From Peromyscus leucopus (lineage: Eukaryota > Chordata > Mammalia > Rodentia > Cricetidae), in assembly GCF_004664715.2 (NCBI RefSeq), contig NC_051079.1:60814660-60878659 (forward strand): a DNA stretch of 64,000 nucleotides, written 5' to 3'. Each line of letters starts with the position of its first letter. Position 1 is the first letter of the stretch. The notes beneath the pieces were generated by a model. That model saw only the letters and a program-made list of their open reading frames with translations. It had not been told where the DNA came from and searched no databases. Both the position numbers and the translations under genes were made by a program. This document shows positions 56,141-64,000 of this stretch, one piece after another.

Positions 56141-56635
56141 AGCTAGACAGTATAAACTGCAAATAAGAATAAAAATTATATTTCACTTTAAATCCATATT
56201 ATTATTCTCAAATATTTTTCACCTAAATTGAAGGAAATTAGGAACATAGTCCAGTTAGCATCTAAACATAGTATTTTTCTAAATGCCTCTTTACTGGCCC
56301 TTAACAACACAAGGCAGCTTACCAATATGTTTCATTTGTTCCTCTGTAAAACCAAAGAAGATGGTGTTGGTTATTTTTTCTAAAGAAACACAGAAGAGAG
56401 CAAAAGATCATGGTGATACACACTGGACAGGAGGCTTGCTGTTGAATTTAGTGCTGACTGGCTGGACTGAATGCACCTGTCTTCCTTATCCTGTGTAGAT
56501 TTGTCCAGTTGTGTTTTATCATCTCCTGGGTTGTGCATTGGGAATGGCTATTGATAAGAGGCTGAAAACTTTTCCTTTTAGAATGCTATCACTCTGGCTT
56601 ATCTCTTTGTATCCTATCAAAGGTGGTTTGGTATA
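56141..56635. other. No recognised gene or repeat
   Basis: Unique-looking. The 71-codon frame 56283-56498 is unsupported. Confidence 0.4.
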
Positions 56636-56639
56636 AAAG

Positions 56640-56870
56640 GAAAAATAGGAGGGAGAGTTATTGGGAAGAAAAGCGGGTTTGACAAGAATCAGAGAGAGAT
56701 CAGAAACGGTAATGAGAGGGGAATAAACAGGACCAAAATACATTGTATTCAGGTATGAAGTTTTCCAATAATTTCTCTGATATCTAAGGAGGTTGGATGC
56801 TGCAATGCTTTTTCAAATATTTGTTGGCCATTTGTTCTTCTTCCTTTAAAAACTGTCTTATTGGGAATCT
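56640..56870 (+). mobile_element. Probable L1 3' end followed by an opposed L1 scrap
   Basis: 'aggaccaaaatacattgtat' and 'tcaggtatgaagttttccaa' resemble an L1 3' end. 'tttttcaaatatttgttggc' and 'catttgttcttcttccttta' resemble reversed L1 ORF2. Both are diverged. Confidence 0.4.
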
Positions 56871-57191
56871 CTAGAGTGCACTGCTGGGGGTAGGAACGGG
56901 ATCTGGAAGATCTTTCAGTATATATTCCTTCTGTCTCACAGAGGGGTAACAAGGTGCTCCTAAACTGTACCAGTCTGACACAGACCTTAAAAAGGAAATG
57001 GTTGATCTTTTTCTGAACTCAAACTTGTCCTAAAGCTAGAATAGGGATAAAAATAAAGTGGCCTCTGGTGAAAAATATTAATCATAATATTATATTGATC
57101 TGTTTTTTGTGACATTTACAAGTACTACCTTAAAAAGAACAAAGTGTACGTCTAACCAGGATTTGTTTAATACTGTTTGGTTTTTACCAGT

Positions 57192-57197
57192 GCTTTA

Positions 57198-57254
<57 letters not shown>

Positions 57255-57421
57255 TTTTTGGTTTTTCAAGACAGGGTTTCTCTGTGTAGCTTTGCGCCTT
57301 TCCTGGAGCTCACTTGGTAGCCCAGGCTGGCCTCGAACTCACAGAGATCTGCCTGGCTCTGCCTCCCGAGTGCTGGGATTAAAGGCGTGCGCCACCAACG
57401 CCCGGCGCTTTATCTATATAT
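57192..57421 (-). mobile_element. B1 SINE, minus strand, with TSD and (AT)n
   Basis: T run 57245-57260, then 'caagacagggtttctctgtg', 'tggcctcgaactcacagaga' and 'gtgctgggattaaaggcgtg' ending in gcccggc at 57406. Target duplication gctttatctatata lies at 57192-57205 and 57407-57420. Between the left duplication and the T run there is an (AT)n array of about 45 bp, probably grown from the AT-rich end of the duplication. Confidence 0.93.
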
Positions 57422-57429
57422 TACACAGT

Positions 57430-59725
57430 TGGTATAACTTACCTTATGGATATTCATTCAACACCCTACACTAAAGTGATCAGAGGAACAAAAGGAGATA
57501 ATACTTTGGCCTTTGCCCTACAAGGTCAACTAAGTCCCAGGGTACTATGAGGCATCTCTTAAAATGTTGTGCAGCCCCAGGGAATCACTTGTTCTCTTGT
57601 TCAGGAAGACTATGGAGTCTCCACTGAGGTGAACTCCAACCAGTGTACATCTGCGTAGAATTAACCCAGAGGAAAATATCCTCAGTGTTTCCAGATGACG
57701 CTGTGGTCCAGCAAGGCCTTTTACTAACTCTCTACAGATAAAACAACTAACAAAAGAAATGATAAAGGAGCTAGGGGCTCCCCTAAACTCAAGTGACACC
57801 CAAGAACTCCATCTTCTACTTAATATTAAAAAAGAAAACAGTTAATTTTGGCCACCTGCATGGTCTTAAATATCCTACAGGAACTATAAGCAAAGACTGA
57901 AATTATTAGTATGTTTCTTTAACAATTCAAGGGATCATACTCTCCAGGCATTATATATGTAAATTCTCATGAGATGTTACTTAGGCAACCACTTCTCATT
58001 AATGATTCTTCTTACTAAGAAAACGCTGCCCAGATAAAGGATATCAGGCCATTGGCTTGACTCAACACCACAATGCCTACCCATAGCCAAGAGAAAGAGA
58101 CCCACTGTTGTTTTAACCTGAACACCGAATGTTGGTTAAATGTTTTCACTTATTCTAAACTCCATACTGGAAGGGCCTCACACTGTGATTCTAGCCATTC
58201 CAACAGCTACCAAAGTATCTGAAAGCAGATCCTGGGTTTATCACTTGAGTTAAGTATTAGAGGCCAAAAGCAAAAACGAAGATGAGTCCAGTGGATGGAT
58301 GCACTGAGCCCATCAAGAGACTCGAATGGATTTTTATTTGAATATTTAAAAAAATGTTCTGTTCTGGCTTTTTCTGGTTTCTGCCTGGGACTTGTAATGT
58401 TAATAACTCTTGCCTCTACATTTCCCTCACATCTCTATCTAGGCACTAGGATTAGGTCAAAGGCTTCCTTTCCTCCCTATATCTTGCTGCCGTATCAGTG
58501 AAATTATGGATGCATTCTGGTGTTCCCTTAGGTGGTCCCACTAGAAGGATACTCCAACTGCCAAACCCAACGACCCTATTCTTAGCAAAGAAATCAGATA
58601 TATCGGCACTCCAATTCCATAAATGGCAGTTAGTTTACCTCTTTGGCTGGGAAAGAATGATTAAAAGAAGAAATAGGAGATAGAAACTGGTTAGGCAAAC
58701 TTATGGAAGAGACCCCCAAAAGCAACAGTTCAAAAAATTTTTTTCCTTTGTTATTTGACCCGAAATGCCAGAAGGGCAGCCGGGCAGTGGTGGCACATGC
58801 CTTTAATTCCAGCACTCAGGAGGCAGAGGCAGGCGGATCTCTGTGAATTCAAGGCCAGCCTGGTCTACAGAGCAAGATCCAGGACACAGAAGGGAACTCT
58901 GGTTTGTTATCCCCTCCCAAATGAACACCCCATGACTGGAGGTTGTACATAAGAGTGAGGGTAGAAAATGAAACTGTAGTCCAAACACTAACCCCTTCTG
59001 GTGAACAGCTTTGAAACTTGGTCTCTAGATTTTCATGGTAGGGAATGGGTTATGCCTATTTGTAGAGGGCACAAAGTCCTTGTGCTCACAGATGAGCGCT
59101 AAGGAAACCAGGAAAGTTAAAGACTCAGGGTTGTCTCCTCAAGAGGAGATGTATACCTGTTTTTTACCCAGAACACTGGGAGTAGATGTAGTTAATAGCC
59201 TGGGGATCTGCGCTACCTGTAGGTCCAGCCCATACCTGTATACCCAGGCTATTATGTTTATCCAAGACTCTTCCTCCCTAGATCTTTATCTGGAGAATTG
59301 TTTCTCCATCAATAGAACCCATCCTTAGAAGAGATGTCATGAGTACTTTGTAGTTTGGTGACTTAGACCACACCAGATTCTCCCTTAGGCCGTTAAGCTA
59401 TAGAACCCATTCTTATGGAAGAGGCCACATCTACTTTACAGAAAAGTTTTGATGTAGGCATGCCTTAAGATTTACTGTGATAATTGTAATCTGCAAACTT
59501 ATTTCCAAAAGTGTACTGTCCTTAAATATGCCTAGAATAAACTGACCTGTGTCTGACTCCAGAAGTTTGAACCAACACCAGCTACTAAGTCATGTTGAAC
59601 TGATTCCTTCTTGCCTCATGCAGATCATTACCCTGCCAACCATGGCATTTGCAGAGACCCTACACCTATTCCCACATTTCAGACCATAACCTAAATGATT
59701 TTACAGTTATTTTTTCAGAAGGAGA
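57430..59725 (+). pseudogene. Candidate decayed ERV internal region
   Basis: Inferred from layout. A long stretch unlike neighbouring unique DNA, with short plus-strand open stretches broken by frameshifts and stops, leads into a purine-rich 'ttcagaaggagaaa' (59719-59732) resembling a polypurine tract. This is followed at once by a TG-starting segment with LTR-like features. Some translated fragments (59035-59328, 97 codons, cysteine-containing) are retrovirus-envelope-like only in general character. Interrupted by a B1 at 58777. No intact ORF, and homology is not established. Confidence 0.3.
58777..58886 (+). mobile_element. B1 SINE, 3'-truncated
   Basis: 'cagccgggcagtggtggcac', 'ccagcactcaggaggcagag' and 'aaggccagcctggtctacag' end at 'gatccaggaca', without an A tail. 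An 8-bp repeat cagaaggg on both sides (58769-58776, 58887-58894) may be the target duplication. Confidence 0.85.
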
Positions 59726-59733
59726 AATGTTAT

Positions 59734-60025
59734 GTAGAATTTTGAAAGCCCATTAAGGGAAAGTTATTACCTTCTAGCCAAAAGAACAGAATTTACTTCT
59801 GAATTGAGACATGCCATTTCTAATCTTTAAACGTTATCTAGTTATGTTGGCCAATCACTTGACCATATGATTACCCCCTAGGAAGGCAGATCGCCCTTAA
59901 TCCCTGCTAAAAAGATAGGAGATATACTTAGTCCTTTAATGAAATAGTAGAATTTTCCTTCTCAGAACTCCCAACCCCTGCCACAATCCCCATGAGCCAC
60001 CATATAGTTCCAAGGGGTCTGTCCA
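59734..60025 (+). mobile_element. Possible truncated ERV LTR
   Basis: Begins tgttatgtag directly after the purine-rich tract. Contains 'gttggccaatcacttgacca' (CCAAT box) but no clear TATA or polyadenylation signal before the L1 block starts. Called only because of the PPT-like junction. Confidence 0.3.
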
Positions 60026-60028
60026 TCT

Positions 60029-61560
60029 TTTTTTTTTTTAGTTTGCCTAGTCTTTTTTTTAAGTTGAAAATAGATTTTTATACACTATATTCTGATTATG
60101 ATTATATACATAAAAGATCTGTAAAGTGAGGGAAGAAAAAAGCACAGACAAAGCACTGTAAGACAAAAACATCCAAAACTACCATTGGGTTTGTTTTGTG
60201 TTGGCCATCCACTGCTGGGCACAGGGCCTGCCCTTACACATGGTTCCTAAACCCAGAGAGAGGAAGTTTTCTTGTGAACAGTTAGGCAAAGCAATAAGCG
60301 ATAGTTTCTGGGTTAAGGACTGGGGGCTTGTGTCCACTTCCCCTCTCAGTAATGGGACCCCATCTGGCTTAGACTTTTGCAGGCTCTCTTCATGCTGCCT
60401 GCCAGTCTTTGTGAGTTCATATGTACATCAGTCTTATTGTATCTAGAATGCTTGTTTTCTTGGGGCTTACCATCCCCACCGACTCTTACTATATTTCCAC
60501 CTTCTCTTCTTCAGGGTTTCCTGAGCCCTAAAGGGGCGGATTTAATGGAGACATCCTATTTAGGACTGAGTATTCCAAGGTCTCTCACTCCCTGCACAGT
60601 CCAGTTATGGGTATCTGTATTTGTTCCCATCTACTGCAGGAGGAAACTTCTCTGATGATGGTTGAAAAGGGCATTGATCTATGAGTCTAGCGGAATGTTG
60701 TTAGGAGTCATTTTATTGCTATGTCCCTTTAGCTGAACAGCAGAATCTGGTTTTCCTCTAAGTTCAGGACCTATCTAGTCTTAAGTTCTTGGCCACAAAG
60801 GCAGTTTCAGGCCTGGGTTCCATCTCGTGGAGTAAACCTTAATTCCAATCTGATAGTAGTTGGTTGCTCCCATAACTTTTGTGCCTTTGTTGCTCCTGCA
60901 TATCTTGTAGGCAGGCCACTATTGTACTTCACAGTATTTGTAACTGGGTAGTGTGCAGAGTACCTTCCCATACCGTGAACTCTAATCAGTAGGGGTGAAG
61001 GCTCTAAGTAGGCACCAGATCAACGTCTTCCTGTTTAGTGAGTGATATAGCTGTTTGTCTTCATCAATATGGCCTTACTATCAGTTTGGAGAGAGCAACC
61101 AACAACCTTGTCAGTATTCTAAGTTGTTTGGGGGTTTCCATGGGGCCTCTAGGGGCCAACACCTTGTTTAGATGTAACCCATTTCTGGCACTGGAGGTTT
61201 CATTTGGTGGCAACAGATGACCAACTGGGATTTTGTCCCCCCCTTTATTGGGCAACTCCAATATAAATATATATAAAAATATATATTTATAATAATTATA
61301 TATATATATATATTATATATATATATTTAAAGCTTCTAATGTATTAGATTCCCATATGACCTCTCAAATGGTTCTTTATTTTAGCTGTCCTCGGTATTCC
61401 CTCCATTACCCACCTCTTCCCTCCTCTTCTCTGTCTGATCCTCCCATCTCAGAGTTTCTCCCACCTCCACTCATAACTATCTATTCTACTTTCTCTTCCT
61501 AGGGAGATCCTTCCTCTCACACCTGCCCCCTATTCTTTAATCTACACCTATGTAAAAGTT
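60029..61560 (-). mobile_element. L1 3'UTR (Lx-like), minus strand
   Basis: T-rich start (reversed A tail, 60029-60061), then 'aacatccaaaactaccattg'. 'gggcacagggcctgccctta', 'gtgagttcatatgtacatca' and 'ctactgcaggaggaaacttc' come next. 'ggagtcattttattgctatg', 'tagtgtgcagagtaccttcc' and 'ttgtttgggggtttccatgg' complete the series. An unusually complete rodent L1 3'UTR of about 1.4 kb, with an AT-rich simple repeat at 61260-61330. Confidence 0.85.
61260..61331. repeat. AT-rich simple repeat
   Basis: Irregular (AT)n/(TATA)n tract of about 70 bp within the L1 3'UTR. Confidence 0.9.
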
Positions 61561-61774
61561 GAAACTCTGAAGCCACTCGTGAAAAACACTTCAAGACATA
61601 GAGTAAAAGGTCCACTCTCTGCCATGTTGCAGATCTCCATGCAAGGTACACTTGGAGCATGGGCTTCCGTTCTTTTCTTCTCCATTCTCCCCATCTTGGC
61701 ACCTGGCAAGATTTACACCTTGACTGTCCTGTGGTTTTTCTTTTAAACTCTAACAAAATTGTCCTGAAGCTTCA

Positions 61775-62455
61775 AAACACTGTCTTATTCAACTCATTAG
61801 CCCATTCAATGATTATATGACATTTCTTTGGTATTTAATTTCGGGAGTTCATAAGAGATTCTGGGTATTAATAACCTATCTGATATACAATTGATAAATA
61901 TTTCTCCCCCATTCATTAGACTATTTCTTAACTATGATAATTGCCTTCTTTACCATGTAGAAGGTTTTTGTTTTTTTTTTTCATGGAATATCAATTGTTT
62001 GTTCTTGGGATTATTTCCTTTGCTGTGCCTATATCTTGAATTGTTTTTCCTATGTTTTCTCTAGTGGTATCAAAGTTTCAACCCTTACATTAATTCCTTT
62101 GATCTATTTTGAATTTATTTCGTACATGGTAAAAAATATGGATCTAGTTTCATTCTTTTACATGTGTATATCTAGTTTTCCCAGCAAGATTTATTGAAGG
62201 GAGTGTCTTCTCCCCAATGCAACACTTTGTCAGTAATTAGATAGCTGCAGATGTGTGAATTTGTAAATCTTCTATTCTATGTTGTTGGTCTACATGTACA
62301 ATTTTGTGTTAGTCCCATGCTTTTTTGTCTCTATGGATCCACAGTATAGTTTAAGATCACATACAGTGATGCCTCCAGCAGAACCCATTCTGCTTAGAAT
62401 GACTTTGGCCATTCGAGTCTTTTGTGCTCCCATGTGAATTTCAGTGTGATTTTTT
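61775..62455 (-). mobile_element. L1 ORF2 C-terminal region, minus strand
   Basis: Plus text 'gggagttcataagagattct', 'atttctcccccattcattag', 'tgttttctctagtggtatca', 'aagatttattgaagggagtg' and 'cagtgatgcctccagcagaa' is the reverse of L1 ORF2. Frame broken. Orientation flips at about 62456. Confidence 0.8.
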
Positions 62456-62724
62456 TTTCTTTATGAAGAAACTAACGACAAATTTTAGTGATGATGTAGA
62501 GAAATAAGTACCCTTCACACTCCTGGTGAGAATGTAAACTGGTGCAGTCATTGTGAAATCTATATGAAAGTTTCTTGAAAAACAGAATTACCACATGATC
62601 CATCATTCCCATTCTTGTGAATTCTAAACCAACACAACACAGAGATTCTTACACATCGATTTTTATTCCTGGACTATTCACAATAGCCAATATGTGGAAA
62701 TGCCTAGAATATTATTTTAAGGTA
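62456..62724 (+). mobile_element. L1 ORF2 3' part, plus strand (part 1)
   Basis: 'tgatgatgtagagaaataag', 'cctggtgagaatgtaaactg', 'aaaaacagaattaccacatg' and 'gactattcacaatagccaat' are ORF2 C-terminal sequence in sense. It continues after the inserted LTR at about 63170. Confidence 0.8.
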
Positions 62725-63160
62725 TGTTACTTTTGTTTATGTTGCATTTTTTTAACTCTGTGAAGCTGTGTGACTTTGCCTGTCTAAAACACCTGATGGT
62801 CTAATAAAGAGATGAACAACCAATAGTAAGGCAGAAGAGAGAAATAAGCAGTGCTGGCAGGCAGAGATAATATGGAGCAGGAAAAATCTGGAAAGAGAAG
62901 GAATGAGAGAGGAAAGAGGACATCAGGGGCCAGCCACTCAGCCACACAGCAAGCCATGGAGTAAGAAACAAAGAAAGGTATACAGGAATAGAGAAAGGTA
63001 AAAAGCCCAGAGGCAAAAGACAGACGGGATAATTTAAAGTTAAGAAAAGCTGGCAAGAAACAAGCCGAGCTAAGGCCGGGCATTTATAATTAAGAGGAAG
63101 CTTCTATGTTTAATTATTTGGGAACTGGGTGGTGGGCCCCCAAAAAGAGCAAAACAAACA
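62725..63160 (+). mobile_element. ERV2-type solo LTR within L1
   Basis: 'tgttacttttgtttatgttg', 'ctgtctaaaacacctgatgg', 'tctaataaagagatgaacaa', 'ggggccagccactcagccac', 'aagccgagctaaggccgggc' and 'gaactgggtggtgggccccc' form a rodent LTR-like sequence. It interrupts L1 ORF2 between 'tggaaatgcctagaa' and 'ccagaaacatcaactga'. The exact ends (about 62708-63175) and target duplication are unclear. Family name not assigned. Confidence 0.65.
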
Positions 63161-63164
63161 AGTT

Positions 63165-63403
63165 TGTTTTACTTTAGTGAAGTTCCAGAAACATCAACTG
63201 AGGGATGGATAAAGAAAATGCAGTAGATATACACATGGAATTTTATTCATCTGTTAAAAAAAAGAAATGAAATGCTGATATTTTCAAGAAAATAGATGAA
63301 ACAGGAGATCATTATGTGAAGGGAAATAAGGAAGGCTAAGAAGGACAAATAGAATGGTTTCTCTTATATGCCAGGTTTAGATTTAAATTTATATATATAT
63401 ATA
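63165..63403 (+). mobile_element. L1 ORF2 end and 3'UTR (part 2)
   Basis: 'aactgagggatggataaaga', 'acatggaattttattcatct', 'atgaaacaggagatcattat' and 'ggtttctcttatatgcc' continue the interrupted L1 to its stop region and the AT-rich start of the 3'UTR. Confidence 0.85.
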
Positions 63404-63800
63404 TGCTGTGGGATGGTCTGTATGTCAAATCTGTTGCTCTGATTGGTCAATAAATAAAACACTGATTGGCCAGTGGCCAGGCAGGAAGTAGGTGGGACAA
63501 GGAGAGAGGAGAATTCGGGGAAGCGGAAGGCTGAGGCAGGGAGACACTGCCAGCCGCTGCCACCATGACCAGCAGCATGTGAAGTCGCCGGTAAGCCACC
63601 AGCCACGTGGCAAGGTATAGATTTATGGAAATGGATTAATTTAAGCTATAAGAACAGTTAGCAAGAAGCCTGCCATGGCCATACAGTTTGTAAGCAGTAT
63701 AAGTCTCTGTGTTTACTTGGTTGGGTCTGAGAGGCTGTGGGACTGGCGGGTAACAAAGATTTGTCCTGACTGTGGGCAAGGCCGGAAAACTCTAGCTACA
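63404..63800 (+). mobile_element. RMER17-like ERV2 solo LTR, young, 6-bp TSD
   Basis: TG start tgctgtggg and CA end tctagctaca, 397 bp. 'aacactgattggccagtggc', 'gagaattcggggaagcggaa', 'agacactgccagccgctgcc', 'agaagcctgccatggccata' and 'gtctctgtgtttacttggtt' are in order. Flanked by tatata at 63398-63403 and 63801-63806, the 6-bp duplication expected for ERV2/ERVK, although the site is itself TA-repetitive. It interrupts the same L1 as the LTR at 62.7 kb. Confidence 0.9.
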
Positions 63801-64000
63801 TATATAAATTTAAATTTCATATATAAATTATAATATATATATATATATAAAAACACAAAAAATATGAAGAAGACTATGAGTGGGGAAAAGAGGCCCAAAG
63901 AGATGGGGAAGGTAGAGAGAAGAGCAATGGAATATATGTCACATGGATGCAGGGACTATTGGGAGGAAGAAGACCAGTAAGAAAGTTTTAAAAATAAATA
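63801..64000 (+). mobile_element. L1 3'UTR (part 3), runs off the window
   Basis: 'atatatataaaaacacaaaa', 'gaagactatgagtggggaaa', 'atggaatatatgtcacatgg' and 'gaccagtaagaaag' continue the rodent L1 3'UTR. The 3' end is outside the window. Confidence 0.7.

Noticed and set aside
61260..61331. AT-rich stretch as a possible replication origin or matrix attachment region
   Set aside because: It is a simple-repeat expansion inside an L1 3'UTR. Composition alone is not enough.

Overview
This 64-kb window looks like non-coding nuclear DNA from a murid-type rodent, most likely a cricetid (hamster, vole or deer-mouse group). The evidence is the repeat content: B1 SINEs (7SL-derived, with the extended 3' half ending near ctgtctcgaaaaacc), B2/B3 and ID-like SINEs, MaLR LTRs of the MT/ORR1 kind, rodent URR1 hAT elements, rodent L1 3'UTRs, RMER17-like ERV2 LTRs and abundant long (CA)n/(GA)n microsatellites. 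Family names were assigned from memory of consensus features and not by a database search, so class is more secure than subfamily. The B1 subtype argues against house mouse, but species cannot be fixed.

No protein-coding gene, exon, or functional RNA gene could be supported. The longest open frames (166, 155, 154, 147 and 143 codons) lie over repeats: an L1 3' end plus MaLR fragment, a degenerate tandem repeat, an L2 relic and a polypurine/CA tract. No open frame is flanked by convincing splice sites or resembles a protein family apart from retroelement remnants. The segment reads as intergenic or deep-intronic DNA.

Layout. 0-1.5 kb: microsatellite duplication, a ~36-bp degenerate tandem array, an L1 3' end and a MaLR fragment. 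1.5-5.4 kb: mostly unique. 5.4-10.7 kb: B3/B2 SINEs, a 46-bp A run, an MT-type solo LTR, an L1 3'UTR carrying a triplicated 53-bp unit, an old mammalian L1 with a (GT)n. 10.7-25.5 kb: RMER17-like solo LTR, MIRs, URR1, old L1, ORR1 and MLT1 LTRs, MER5-like hAT, B2-class SINEs. 25.5-31.6 kb: an ERV2-like solo LTR, an ORR1 LTR, a B1 with clean target duplications, an inverted B2 pair, an antisense ERV env/LTR remnant, an L1 3' end. 31.6-40 kb: mostly unique with L2, MIR, B3, L1 and URR1. 40.0-42.1 kb: a nearly complete non-autonomous MaLR element (LTR-internal-LTR, minus strand). 42-57 kb: a SINE with an internal minisatellite, ORR1 and MLT1 LTRs, B1, a TG/CG tract, an L1 interrupted by a MaLR LTR. 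57-64 kb: B1 copies, a candidate decayed ERV, then a dense L1 block with orientation switches and two ERV2-type solo LTRs inserted into it.

There is no operon-like or pathway-like cooperation to describe. The interest is in retroelement nesting, tandem expansions born inside retroelements, non-B DNA tracts and the decayed retroviral pieces. I did not find an undescribed biological system.
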